The translations under genes and the position numbers were made by a program. Below the pieces are notes generated by a model. The model worked only from the letters and a program-made list of their open reading frames with translations. It did no database searches and was not told where the DNA came from. DNA of 64,000 nt from Balamuthia mandrillaris (taxonomy: Eukaryota; Discosea; Longamoebia; Balamuthiidae), in NCBI GenBank assembly GCA_031835245.1, contig JAVKOQ010000173.1:1-64000 (forward strand), in the 5' to 3' direction. How positions within the stretch are numbered: the first letter of the stretch is position 1; each line of letters opens with the position of its first letter. Shown here piece after piece: positions 1 to 11,048 of the stretch.

Positions 1-1003
1 ATAGAAGACTGCACAACAAAGCAAATACAACACTAGGGCTCAAGAGAGGAAACAATGCAGGCAAAGTTGTAAACGAGTCTGGAGATTATGGGCAGCAAAA
101 GCAATTTGGAAGCATGGATGTTTTATGCATTATCAATCTTTGGAAGTGATGTAAAGAACTAAATCATCATCCTTTTTTTTCTCTTTTCTCTCTTTCCTTC
201 TTCCTTTTTCTCTCTTTTCCTTTCTCTTTTTTTCTATTTCTTCTTCTTTCTCTGGCTTTGTCCATTTTGTCATCTCCCTTTCTCCACTCCCAGCTCTTCA
301 CATAGTCGGGAAGAGGAGGATTGGCCAAGCACTTAGTAGTTCTTCTTTTTTGTTGTGAGCTTTAACTCATGAATATAGGTAGTGCCATGTCTTATGTTTC
401 TCCTTGCTGTCTGGGCTTGGTGTTCTTGCTTTCTTTGTTTTTAAGAAAGAAATATACAAGGAGATATATAGGGATAGGTATTATGAGAGAGTAATATAAC
501 ACTTTTTTATTTCAAATATTGATAGACAATATAATAATTCTAAAAGAGTATATATAGTGACAATATGATAGTGTGCAATTCTTTGCACATTTACCTGCTT
601 ATGTGCCATACACTAAAAACACTGAGTATTCAGAGTCATGGTTATTTCTTTGAATAATATTATGAAAACTAAGTGTTCAGAACAATATTTAGCCTTTCTA
701 ACATATAAGTATCTAAAACAGTTTGATTGTTAGAGATTAGCATGACCAAAGGCCAGCTTATGACAGTTCCATCATTCTCATTATCTCCTTTTGTTGTAAA
801 ATAAGAACAGGAATGATTGTAGATATTGAGAATTACTCTCAACATATTAGTTCTGGTTCCTCTTTCTTTTCCTTTTTATTACTATTACTATAGTAATGAA
901 AGCAAATATGCAAGCCATCCAACTTGATCACTAAGTGAAAAGTACAGATAGTAATGTATCTTGTGTTGTAAGTTGTCTTGAGAAGAAAAAGAAGATGTTG
1001 ATA
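1..1003. other. AT-rich intergenic region, no gene seen
   Basis: This stretch is clearly more AT-rich than the rest of the window. It holds a C/T-rich run at about 170-260 and short A/T runs, and no reading frame that looks coding on either strand. It could hold the 3' untranslated region of a gene left of the window, but nothing in the sequence proves that. Confidence 0.5.
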
Positions 1004-1237
1004 CTAATCAACTTTTTTCACACATTTTCTTCTTGATTGCTGCATTTGTTCACATAGTTTCCTTACTACCAATTCCTCTGCCTTTCTTGCTAATGAGGGT
1101 TGTGCCTTAGCAGGCCCGTATATAATTTGTACAACCTTTTTGTCCTGCTGCTTGGTGGCCATTGTGTACTCAGTAGCCTTTGCAACTCGTTTGAATGGTG
1201 CGACCGAAAATTGCCTCAAATAGGAAGAAAGAAACAT
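1004..1237 (-). CDS. Small hypothetical protein, possibly mitochondrial (77 aa)
   Basis: This single open frame lies 83 bases from the TPR gene on the opposite strand, head-to-head, so the two would share a promoter. I do not recognise a family. The first 20 residues (MFLSSYLRQFSVAPFKRVAK) are basic and hydroxylated with no acidic residue, as in a mitochondrial targeting peptide. The rest is Lys/Arg/Gln-rich. In favour of a real gene are the plausible N-terminus, the divergent spacing and an ATG start; against it are the short length and lack of a known homologue. Further exons downstream on the minus strand are possible but none was identified. Confidence 0.4.
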   Translation of the reverse strand: MFLSSYLRQFSVAPFKRVAKATEYTMATKQQDKKVVQIIYGPAKAQPSLARKAEELVVRKLCEQMQQSRRKCVKKVD

Positions 1238-1320
1238 TGTCTGAGGGTTGTTGCAGACAAATGAATGTTACGTGACGACACGTCCCAGAGGGGGAAGAAC
1301 GAACGAACGAGAAAGATCAG

Positions 1321-3098
1321 ATGAGGAGGCCCTCTAGCTGGAGTAAAGCGCCATGGTTGGGTGCCGACAACAGCCGCGGCTGTATTTTATGTGTACCTCC
1401 TCTGCGGCGCCCATTCTGGGGGCGCCCTCGCGCAGTAGCCGGTAGCGGAGTTGCACAACGGAGGTGCGGAAGCAGCATAACCGGACTGCCGACCAAGACG
1501 GTGGGGCCGGTCTTGGGGTCAGAGAGGTTGCAGCCACCGTTGCAGCCTCATCCGTCGTTGGTGGGGGGCTTGCCTGAAGAGGACACAGTGGAGGAACTGG
1601 CAGGAGAGCGGGAGCTGCCGCCTGCAGAACACCCTAGCGAGCTAGGCGCAACCCTGCCACTGGCTCACAGCGCCTTCCAGGAAGCAGAGGCGCTGGCTGG
1701 AGAATTCGAAATAGAGGCGGCCTTACCCAAGCTACAACTTTCGATCAGCAGGTTTCAGAGGTGCTATGGAAAGGACCACCCCGCCTTAGTGGAGCCTTAT
1801 GGCCGTCTGTCCCTGTTTCAGATGTTTGTTGGAGAGTTGGAGGCCGCTGAAAGTGTCCAAGAGCGGGTACTCCACATTATGGAGTCTTTCTACGGACCCA
1901 AACATATAAGGACGGCCATGGTTGCCCACGAGCTCGCTGTTATCAAAGAGACCCTAAGAAAGGAGGAGGAGGCAGACAGGCTACATCGCTGTGCCCTTGA
2001 GCTGTTAGACAGGGCCGAACGGGTGGTGGGTCTCGCCCAGAGAAGAAAAATCACGGACAAAGTAAAGAAGAGCTTGACGAGGGTCGTGGTTGACGAGGAG
2101 CAACGCAAGCAATTGGAGGAGGAGCAGAAGGCCCTGATAGAATGGAGATATCATACCGAAGGACTAGGCGCCCTCAGGTTGAAAGCCAGCGCCGAGTACG
2201 CCACTTTTTTGGATAATCATGGCCGCCACCGCGAATCACTTCCCTACCATTCCTTTGTCTTCCAGAAAGATCCCGTTCTCAGACTTTATGACCACCCTTT
2301 CACTCACTGCTCTCTTCACGTCGGTCTCGCCCAGCGTTCCCGCCTTGAGGACTTCTCTCGGTTGGATGTTAAAAAAGGATCCCATCTTTATCACAAACTC
2401 GAGGACCTGCGCAGAGAGTCTCTCCAGCGATACCAAGAACTCCAGCAAGAAACTGAAGAACTGTCTGACATGCACAAAGTCATTGATCTTATGTCTTCCA
2501 AACTCGGTAGGTATTTGAGAATACTTTTTTTTTTGACTAGTATCTGTGTGCTGAACTATTCCCTATTCTCATTCTCTTTTTCTCTCCTCCTTTATAACAC
2601 GCAGGAAAGGGTCACAATGCCTTGCTGAAGCCTCTCTACAATTTGTGTTGGTTATTGATAGAGAAAGGAGATGTGAAAAAGGTTAACCCCTATCTTAAGC
2701 AGCTCTTTGAAATCGAGTATCGCACAAAAGGGCCAGAAAGTGCAGCAGTGGCACGTGTGCTCAACTTACAGGCTCTCGCGTGCTGCCGCGTGAAAGAGTG
2801 GGAGGAGGCCCATCGATTGCTTGAACGAAGCAAGGAGCTCAAAGCCCAGACCATGGGACCTGTCCACATCCATGTTGCTCTCATTTGCTACGACTTGGCT
2901 CAAGTATACTTCATGCAGCAGCAGGCGGAAAATTGCCTAGAAGAACTGCAAACCTGTCATGATATATTTTGCTCAGAACTGTCACTTGCAGAGCGCATAC
3001 AGCACCCCTGGTTTCACGAAGTGGATACCCTTTTCCAGTTTTTAAAACAGTCTTATGACAAGGCGGTGAATAAAGCACCTACTGCCGCAGTTCAATGA
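1321..3098 (+). CDS. TPR-repeat protein, probably mitochondrial (559 aa)
   Basis: Two exons, 1321-2506 and 2605-3098, join in frame through a GTAGGT...ACGCAG intron. The protein has a basic, Arg-rich N-terminus of about 50 residues with almost no acidic residues, suggesting mitochondrial import. Helical repeats of the kinesin-light-chain type follow (about residues 115-250: alternating small and large hydrophobics with GxDHPAL and GPKHIRTA spacings). A second set lies in exon 2 (VARVLNLQALACCRVKEWEEAHRLL region and HVALICYDLAQVYF). TPR arrays bind partner proteins. The exact orthologue is not clear; TTC19-like factors are one possibility but similarity is only at the repeat level. It ends 110 bases from the 3' end of the PAK kinase gene, tail-to-tail. 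Confidence 0.7.
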
Positions 3099-3207
3099 CA
3101 ACGCAGCACCTGCAGCCGCTACCACCTCTGAGGTAACGCATTTTCGCTTTCAATTTTTGAAAGATAGAGTGTATTGTCGAAATAGTACACATCCACAAAG
3201 ACGCAAC

Positions 3208-5922
3208 CTAGAAGGCCTGCCCCTCGGCCCTCTGCTGGGCTACCATATCCTTCGTCTTTTTCACCAAAGGTACCAGTTCCATCGGATCGCATCCTTTCTG
3301 CAAGAATGGGTGCTGTTGAAGGGCAACAACCTTAGCAATTGGAGACGAGGAGAGCAGGGTGCATAAGAAAAGGAAACAGAAGAGACGATGACGTACTTTG
3401 AGAATCTCTGTGGAAGTAGGACGCTGATCTGGTTCATATATTGTACACTTTTCAATGAAATCTTTGAATTCAGGAGACATATTTTGAGGATTCTTAAACT
3501 CCGGTCTTCCCTTCTTCGCAATGTAAAACAAGGCCTGTGTCATGACGAAACCTATGTCAGTAATTGAAGATAAAGGAAAAATTGTTGTTGCTCAAAATTA
3601 CCTTCAGCATGGATTCGTTAATGTACGGTGGCTCGCCGTCAAATAATTCTACAGCCATGATTCCAAGACTCCACACATCCACTTTCGTGGAATAAGGTTT
3701 GCCTTTCACGAGTTCGGGGGCCATCCAGTAGGTAGTACCTACAACTGAGGTCTTAGTATCCTCAGGGCCTTTTAGCTGCGAACCGTATCCAAAGTCAGCT
3801 GAAAGGGAGCAGCAAGGTCAGAATCCCAAATTAACAAATAAACACTAGTGAAATAATACGCACTCATCTTGATGGACCCGTTCATTCCAATCAATATGTT
3901 GTCGCTCTTTATGTCGCGGTGGATAATCGGCTGAGATTGGGTGTGAAGATAAGCCAAGCCCTCTAACACTGTTTTACAAATTGTCGCAATCTGGGCCTCT
4001 TGAAGGGTTTTGTGTACAACCAACATTTCTGCCAACGATCCTCCGTCGATGAACTCCATAATAACCTAGGTGAAAAAAAAACATAATAAGAAATACATGA
4101 CAGGATGGAACTAGCAAGTGTCTTACCCAAAGTACTCCGTTGACTTCGTAGCTATCGACGTAACTGACGATACCATGATGCTGACTGCGCTTCATTATCA
4201 TGATTTCATTGATGATAATGTCGTGCTTAACCTGTTTGGCTATGATCATTTGCTTGATAGCAACTTTATTGCCCGTGCGCGTGTCCGTAGCAAGATATAC
4301 AGATCCCGAGGCGCTGCGTTATGAGGAGAGAGTGTAACAAACTCTTGAGCTCCACCTTTCTTGACATGGAAAAATAGAAGCTCAAATGTTTAAAAAAAAA
4401 AGACGAACCCTTGACCAATAAGCTGAAACTCGCGGTAAATGTCAAGAGGATTGTCGTGAGAGACCAAGTCTTTGAGATTGACGCCAGCACTGGGAGATCC
4501 TTGAGCTGCTTGAGCCACACTGAGAGGAACAAGGGCAGGTCTTTGGCCAGGGGCAGGAGGAGTAGGCCGGCCGGAAGGAGTGGGTGATGGCGGGGTGGGT
4601 CTTCCAGCAGTGGGAGGGGGTCCCATAGGAGGAGGAGGAAGACCACGTCCAGCACCTCCGGGAGGGGGCGGAGGTTGGCCACGGCCAGCCACCGCTTGTG
4701 GTGGTGGTCCTGCTGGTGGTGGAGGAAGGCCTCGTCCCGCAACAGTAGGAGGAGCGGTGGGAGGAGGTCCCATGGGAGGAGGAGGCAGAGCGCCCAGCTC
4801 ATCGGGCGGAGGGGGTAAGTCGCGTGAAGCAGGTCCAGCGGGTGGTAGCCCTCTACCCCGTCCTCTGCCAGCAGCACCATTTTGTTGAGGGGCCACGAGA
4901 GGCAGGGAGCCACGGCCCCGTCCAACGGCTGGCTCTTGTCCTGGTGGTGGAGGTAAGGAGCGATCCTCCAAGCGTTCCACAGGAGGGGGAGGAAGGCCTC
5001 TTTCCAGGCTTCCTCGGCCCCGGCCTAGGCCACTGCCACCAGGAGGACTAACGATGCCAGGGCCGCTACCCCGGCCCCGTCCTGCAATAGCAGCCCCAAT
5101 GCCACCAGCAAGGTCTGGAGGAGGGAGTGATGGTGCTCCATCACCTGATGATGTCGGAGAGGTGTAAGAGGAACCTCTCCTATCCAACCCTCCCGTTGGC
5201 ACTGGCGGAGGAGAGCCACCTCCTCCACCAAAGAAAGGAAGAGCAGGGGGAGGAGCCATCGTAGAAGCGAACTGCATACTGACTACCCTGCCGCGTCCTC
5301 GTCCAGCAGCAGCTGCTGCAATGTCCATGCCACCACTTGACACAGGAGGCAGTGGTGGAGGAGCCAGCAGCTCCGCGTCGGCTGCGCGCGGAGGGAGGTG
5401 CGGCGGCGGCACCCCTGTTCCTGGGATCTCATCTTCTCTAGGAGGCAGTGGTGGAGGATATGCGTCCTCTACATCTTTGTTGAACTTCATGGCTTGGAAC
5501 ACTCCCACTAGTGTGTCCGACTCCTCTGCTATTTCTGAGGAACTAATGCCGAGCTCCCCTATCATCGCTTTCCACTCATCTGGAATGCCCTATAGCCAAC
5601 AAGTTAGGGGGGCGGTTTCACAACAAGCGGCAACCAAAAGCAGCGCATGTAAACACAAATAACGCAAACTATGAGGAGGTAAGACAAATGATACCTCAAA
5701 CTGGCCGGTGACTGGATTGAAGCCTATGTGCATTTCTCGTTTGAAGTCCGTCGGGCCGGAAATGGTTTTGCCGATCAAGGGCTCTTCCTCTCCTTTCTTC
5801 TTCCTCTTTTTTTCCTCCTTCCTTCGCCTCTTCTCTTCATCCTTTTGTTTTTTCCGTTCCTCTTTTAGTTCAGCCTTGATTCGCAGTTTTTCAGCCTTCA
5901 GCTCCTTCTTTGACAAAGACAT
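3208..5922 (-). CDS. p21-activated (STE20/PAK-type) protein kinase with CRIB domain (745 aa)
   Basis: Seven exons: 5922-5695, 5589-4409, 4313-4127, 4065-3864, 3798-3602, 3534-3397, 3312-3208; all phases close. The start is a Lys/Glu-rich coiled segment, followed at about residues 55-90 by a CRIB/p21-binding domain (ISGPTDFKREMHIGF..., then FEGIPDEWKAMI across intron 1). Rac/Cdc42-type GTPases bind such domains. Next is a 280-residue low-complexity linker of Pro runs mixed with GRGRG boxes. The kinase domain has GQGASGSVYLA, the VAIK lysine, HRDIKSDN, a TDFG metal-binding motif and GTTYWMAPE, all typical of PAK. No PH domain is seen. In amoebae PAKs control actomyosin, motility and cytokinesis; that role here is inferred. 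Confidence 0.95.
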
Positions 5923-6558
5923 GATTGGCAGCAGCGGCGGCGGCTGGAGATGGTTGCCTAACTATGGCGCTGGCGCGAGAGGTCAGCGACTGAGAAACGC
6001 GTCAATCACTCCGCGTCAATAAATAAAAATTCTGTGGTGAGAAAACAGAAAACGTTACAAGAAGAACAAAGCAAAGCAAAAGATTAATGCCACTGCTTTC
6101 AAGAACAAACAAAAAAAAACGGAGCAGGCAAAAAAGCGGCCCACCTTCTGGTGGTCCCCAGACAGGAAACCCAAATTAGGTGTATATTCTGTGCGATGTT
6201 TTTTTGTCACGAAAGAAAGGTGGCAACAACCTCTTCCCAGTAGCGCTCCCTCACCCGCAAGGTTTGTTAGCGCCACGCCTCTTCTTCTTTGCTTCCCTGC
6301 TGCTGCTCCTGCTGCTGCGGACGATATTTGGAGTATGAAGGTGTGTTGCCCGATTTAATTTGGAAGGTTGGATTTGGGCGGCCTGCATTTCCCCCTCTGA
6401 CTGTCTAAGCCTTTGTGCTCGCAACGCGGAGCTCTCCTCCAGCTGGTGTATAGCTTACCCTTCCATGTCGTCTTGAAGTTGAAGAGGGGCAGAACAGCCA
6501 AAGGAAGAAAAGACACCGAAGCTGCTTCCTGTTGTTTCCGCCGCCACCGCAACACAGC
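5923..6558. other. Divergent intergenic region between PAK and COMMD6 genes
   Basis: About 640 bases lie between the starts of two divergently transcribed genes, so both promoters should be here. I see no convincing coding frame, RNA gene or recognisable promoter motif. An AATAAATAAA run at about 6018 is AT-rich but lies upstream of both genes, so it is unlikely to be a polyadenylation signal for either. Confidence 0.5.
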
Positions 6559-7001
6559 ATGGAGAACGAGGAGGATAGCCCGCCTTACCAATCATCGCAG
6601 CGCTCCCACAAAGCTGCTCAACAAATCCTCAGCATTGGTCAACTGGTGGACTTAGAATGGAAGCTTGGTGTGGCGGCCACCTCTAGTAACTGCAAAGAGC
6701 TAGCCTCCCCCTTTGTGTCCCTCGTTATGCACGTCGCTGACAGCAACAGCAAAGTCACCGCCTATCCCTTTGAGCTTAGCCTCCCCGAATTTCAGGTACG
6801 TTGCGATTCTGCCGTTACGTTTTCCCTTGATTCATACTGACCCTCCCTCTCTCTGTTCTCCCTCCTGCTCCCCTCTCTCCCCTGTTGCTCTCTTTCGCTC
6901 GCTCTCTCTCCCTCTCTCTCTCTCTCCCTCTCTCTCTCCTCAACAAACAGGAGTTTGCCAGCAATCTGAAGGACGTAGCAAATCTACTGGACAGCTTGTA
7001 A
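6559..7001 (+). CDS. COMMD6: COMM domain-containing protein 6 (95 aa)
   Basis: Two exons, 6559-6795 and 6951-7001, are joined through an intron with a long C/T tract before its acceptor. After about 27 residues almost the whole protein is a COMM domain: LVDLEWKLGVAATSS, then hydrophobic beta strands and a C-terminal helix LPEFQEFASNLKDVANLLDS. This matches the human COMMD6 layout, which is also little more than the domain and shares the LVDxxWKLG core. COMMD proteins form the Commander complex with CCDC22/CCDC93 and retriever proteins, which recycles endosomal cargo. It ends 138 bases from the 3' end of the methyltransferase gene. A long ORF reading through the intron in another frame was ignored. 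Confidence 0.9.
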
Positions 7002-7139
7002 CACGACAGCCCCTCAATCGATTTGCCTTTCTATCTTCTTATATCTGTATGTATGTGGAGCAATACAAGGGCATCCTCTTGTTGCACAATAGTACAACAG
7101 CTAAAGAACGAGGATATCAATTTTGTTTTCCGTTCAACA

Positions 7140-7545
7140 TCAAATGGTGGAGTATCTTCGCCGCTGCATGTTGAAGATGACAACATCGCCTTTGCCTGTT
7201 TTAGAGGGAACTCGGTGCAACCGCGTGGCTTCGAAATGATTGGCGATGTCATGAAAGAAGGCGGCTGCGTAGATGTAATGAGAGGAGTTAGCAACTGGTG
7301 AGCTAGAAAAAGGACAAGCGAAATAGAATAAGGATGAAGACGTTACTTTCGCTATTACAACGTTTGCGATAGGAGATGAGAAGTTTGGTCTTGGGGCCGC
7401 TAAGACGCAAGATGGAGTTGATGAGAGGCTCAAACAACCTTTGGTCGAATATTACATCGGAGGCCACTATCAAGTCAAACGGAGCGGCTGAGCCTACCAG
7501 TTCCTCTGCCTGCTTGTTGTCTCCCCTGTATGTTTAATGAGAGGA

Positions 7546-7588
<43 letters not shown>

Positions 7589-8398
7589 GGAGAGAGAGAA
7601 AAGAGGTGAGGAGAGAATCTAGAAGAGAGAAACAGAAGCAGAAATTAGAACCAGCTCAATTCACGCACGAAACATCCATGGGCTTCGGTAAGGTTGTTCC
7701 TTTCCACGTTAGAGCGCAACAGAGAGAGGGCCTCAGCCTTGTCGGTGAGGGTGATCTGAGCCTCCATGGCCAGTCTCTTCATGGAAATGCCAAGCAGGCC
7801 ACAACCGGCTCCCAGCTCGATGACGCGCTTTCCGCGAAGAGACTCCTCCGGAAAGTGCTTGCATATGTAGCGAAAGAGGTGCATGGTACCTTCCCATACG
7901 TGGGAGCCAAGACCAAGCCCGTGTGCCTCCTTGATCTTGACCTCATATTGGCCCACCATATAGGTGCGCTACAAATGATAGAGCAACAACACATCAACAT
8001 AACGAAGCCGCCTGGGCCACCAAGAGAGAAAGAGAACGAAGAAGTAGAGAGGGAAAGCGAAAATGAGAAAAACAAGAGAAAGTGTAAACCATGCCACGGG
8101 ACTCATCCTCCACGCCATTCAACCGCTGCATCCTACTTTGATGGAGTGTGCGAAGGAGGTTGTTGTTTTCAGCGTAGTGAGCGGAGGAGGGCTGCTGCCC
8201 CTCCTCCTCCTCCTCCTCTTCGGTAATAAGGGGGTTGGAGGTTTGGGTCTGCTGTTGCAGGCCCCGCCCCTTGTTGCTCTTCCCTGGTTGTTGCTGCCTG
8301 TGTGGGTCCTCCTCCTCCTCCAGTTGGAGGCGCTGCAGCAGCTGCTGCATGGTCATAATTCCCTGTCGCTGCATCCTGAGGAATGAATGATGGCCCAC
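7140..8398 (-). CDS. METTL21-type protein methyltransferase (309 aa)
   Basis: Four exons: 8398-8090, 7968-7652, 7525-7347, 7264-7140. Residues 1-100 are a Gln/Glu-rich low-complexity extension with no known domain. The catalytic part follows: YEVKIKEAHGLGLGSHVWEG, the SAM-binding motif VIELGAGCGLLGI, the acidic LTDKAE, then VRELSWGD and the family motif DLIVASDVIF. This order is that of family-16 methyltransferases (METTL21/METTL23), which trimethylate lysines on chaperones and elongation factors; METTL21 branches target HSP70, VCP or eEF1A. The precise substrate cannot be read from the sequence. Intron 2 carries a purine (GA) tract on the + strand, that is CT on the sense strand. Confidence 0.85.
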
Positions 8399-8698
8399 AA
8401 AGCGGAAGGGAGTGCGGTTGTGCTGCGGTGGCAGGGGGCCTGCTGCTGCTGCTATGCGTGTTGTGGCACACTAATATTTATTTATTTTTGGGTTGGTTTG
8501 TCAGCAGCACAGGACAACGACGCCCCAAAATGCAGAAGGGCAGCAGCAGCAGCAAGAACGTTACCTGGCTGCTGCTCGCGTGAGAAGAATGGGTGGGGGT
8601 GGGCAAGGGAGGAAGCGAGTAAAACAAGTCCTGCTGCGACTTGTCTTTTATCTATTGTATAATAACTTATCAATCAATAACTTATCTATTGTATAAGG
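8399..8698. other. Intergenic, between methyltransferase start and SNW1 stop
   Basis: About 300 bases. It should hold the promoter of the methyltransferase gene and the 3' flank of SNW1. CTG/GCA-type trinucleotide runs occur at about 8440-8560. Close to the SNW1 stop, TTATCTATTGTATAA and nearby copies form a short direct repeat at about 8648-8697. No further gene is seen. Confidence 0.5.
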
Positions 8699-10771
8699 TT
8701 ATTCTCTGCGAGGCTCCTTCCTGGGTCTTCTGCTGCTGTGATCCCGTTCGCGGCTGCTAGAGCGATGGTGCTCCCTTCTGCTGTCGGAACGGCGGCGGCT
8801 GTGGCGATCATCATCATCATCATGATGACGGTGGCGGTCATGACGTGGGCTCCTTGACCGCCGCTCTCTTGTGCTAATGTCGGAACGGCGACGGTGATTG
8901 TCATCATCATGGGCAGCTCTGGTGGAGGAAGAGCGAGGGGGAGGAGAAGAGCGAGTGGTAGATGAAGCATTGGTGGCGGAGGAGGAGGTGCTGCTAGCCG
9001 CAAAAGCAATGGAGGTGCGTGAAGAGAGGGTGTCGCGGGAGCCTCCACCAGCCGCATGCATGAATCCTCCCTTGCCGATGCTGTCCAAGGGTCTTTTCCT
9101 GGAGCTGCTGGCCTTAACCTCCGTGATAAAAGAGTCAAGACCAAAGGGATCTTCCTCTTCATCCTCTCCTCGTCCTCCAGCCTTTGGCTGCTCCTCCTGC
9201 AGGCCTTCGTCATCAGGGATTGCGTCCTGCTCAAACTCAACAGGACCGGACCGCTGACCTTGCTGCTGCTGGTCAGCACGGTCCACACCGGAGAAGCCAC
9301 GATCAGGCTTGAAGCGAGAGGTGTCTTTCAGCCGCTCCAAGTCTTCAGCGCTGCCATAAGTGTCTTCATCTCCTTTCTTTGGCCGGTAGATAAAGTTATT
9401 GCTGGTGCCTTTGAACAGAGGTTTATCGTAGACGTTGTATGAGTCGTCCTGATCAAAGCCAGAGGAGAGGCCCTGGCTTTGGTTGAACAGTCTCTGGTCG
9501 AACATTGAATCAGCATTGACCTTCGGAGCTTCGCCCAAAGCTATCTTTTCGCTGATGTCGCGCTCCGCGTCTCTCTCGGCCTTGGTCTTTTTTGTTCCAG
9601 CGTAGTTATCACGGTGCCTCTGGCGTTCTCTCTCACGCCGCCGTTCATATCGCAAAGCTTCTCTTTCTCTGAGCTCTCTCTGGGCGTCTTCGTCCAGTTC
9701 CTCCTCTGCTGCTTCTTCTTCTTCAACATCATCCTCATCCTCTTGTCCCAGGCGTCCTTTACGGGCCTCTTCTGCCAACTTCCGTAATCTCTCCTCTTTT
9801 TCAGCCTTTTCGTGCTGCAATATCTTTTTCTGGATGGCAGCCCTGCGCGACACTGCCTCCCTCGATTTACGCTCTGCGATGTAAAGGGCTTCGGACAAGG
9901 CCGCAAAGTTGTCATTGATTTTGACTTCCTGAAGGCCTCTGCCATCAGCTGCAAGCCGCTTGTCCAGAGGAATGGTATAACCCTTGGCGTTCTTCCAGTT
10001 GGACACACAGGGCGGTATCTTCCAAGCCTGCTGGTCTTCCACGGTGACCTTGCGTGGGGGAGAGTGCAGCACAGGAGCGGGTGGTGAAGGAGGCCCTGGT
10101 GGCATCCTCTTGTGTTTGAACTTGGGGGGTTCCAATGGGTCCGCTGGCATTTCCACCATACGAATAATTCTGTCCTTGGCGCCAGAGTTGTGCTCCCCAC
10201 CTCCCCCTTGTGCTGTGTAGCGAATGTAAGTTGGTCCTTTGGGTTGAGCGTCCAGCGCTGGAGTAGCGGCAGGCCGCGCTGCCTGTATCTTTCCGTTGAC
10301 TATGGCCTCCAGAGCCGCCCGTGTCTTGGCCGTCGCCTCTTCCTCCGCTTCCGTTCCTGGCCGGTCCAGGTCCATCTCGGCCACGTTTTTCTCCCGCAAG
10401 GCAAGTGCCCTGGAGTGAACCACCTTGTCCGGTGCGTTTCCCAGGATGGCCTCATACTTGACTTTTCCGTTGGAGTCCAACAAAACAGGCAGCGTGGAGT
10501 TGGGGTTGCTTTGCTGTGCGGCCGACTTCTTCCCCATGTTTAACGGGTACTGCGCCACGTGGATCTCTGGAAAGGCTCCTCCATCACCAAAGTCTTCCAC
10601 CGTTCTTGGCACAAAACCTTGTCTTTGACCATACGGAGGAGGAGCCCGGGCTTGCACGTTGAGTGCCCTCTGCAAGCTACTCTCTTGGTTCCTGCTTTCC
10701 TCTTCTTCCACGTCCCTGTCAGGAACCACATTTCGTGGCCTCGGTAAAAAGGCGCTCAACGCTGTCGCCAT
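8699..10771 (-). CDS. SNW1: SNW/SKIP spliceosome and transcription co-regulator (690 aa)
   Basis: An uninterrupted 690-codon frame, unusual among its intron-rich neighbours. The family core is clear: TYIRYTA at about 181, the signature SNWKN at 257-261 followed by KGYTIPLDKRLAADG, then a long charged helix (AERKSREAVSRRAAIQKK) and RERERQRHRDN. SNW1/Prp45 sits in the activated spliceosome (Prp19-associated) and also binds transcription factors in the nucleus. Human SNW1 is 536 residues; here an extra tail of roughly 100 residues is rich in Ser, Arg, His and Asp (HHDDDDDRHSRRRSDSRRE), an RS-like region that may bind other splicing factors. The ATG lies 277 bases from the divergent 2-phosphoglycerate-kinase-like gene. 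Confidence 0.96.
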   Translation of the reverse strand: MATALSAFLPRPRNVVPDRDVEEEESRNQESSLQRALNVQARAPPPYGQRQGFVPRTVEDFGDGGAFPEIHVAQYPLNMGKKSAAQQSNPNSTLPVLLDSNGKVKYEAILGNAPDKVVHSRALALREKNVAEMDLDRPGTEAEEEATAKTRAALEAIVNGKIQAARPAATPALDAQPKGPTYIRYTAQGGGGEHNSGAKDRIIRMVEMPADPLEPPKFKHKRMPPGPPSPPAPVLHSPPRKVTVEDQQAWKIPPCVSNWKNAKGYTIPLDKRLAADGRGLQEVKINDNFAALSEALYIAERKSREAVSRRAAIQKKILQHEKAEKEERLRKLAEEARKGRLGQEDEDDVEEEEAAEEELDEDAQRELREREALRYERRRERERQRHRDNYAGTKKTKAERDAERDISEKIALGEAPKVNADSMFDQRLFNQSQGLSSGFDQDDSYNVYDKPLFKGTSNNFIYRPKKGDEDTYGSAEDLERLKDTSRFKPDRGFSGVDRADQQQQGQRSGPVEFEQDAIPDDEGLQEEQPKAGGRGEDEEEDPFGLDSFITEVKASSSRKRPLDSIGKGGFMHAAGGGSRDTLSSRTSIAFAASSTSSSATNASSTTRSSPPPRSSSTRAAHDDDNHRRRSDISTRERRSRSPRHDRHRHHDDDDDRHSRRRSDSRREHHRSSSRERDHSSRRPRKEPRRE

Positions 10772-11048
10772 TTTTTTGCTCTATGCTTATGTGCTTAACG
10801 GGGTCTTGCTCCTTTGTGTTGTAAAAGGGCGTGCGCGTGTGTACTACTTGAACGTCTGCTTGTGTTGCTGCTGCTTTGCGCCCTCAACAACAACAACACT
10901 TCTGTGCGATTGTCAGGGGCACTGCGGCCTTTGTTTATATTTGACGGAAGGCCCCTCAAGCGGAACGTTCAATTATCCTGCTCACATTCTTATCATTTTT
11001 GGCATAACTGGCTATCACAAAATGCTATAAATCAAAATAAAAAGAAAG

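Noticed and set aside
4580-5231. Gly-rich ORFs on the + strand opposite the PAK gene
   Set aside because: They mirror the Pro-rich linker of PAK on the other strand; PAK exon phases and domain order fix the real frame.
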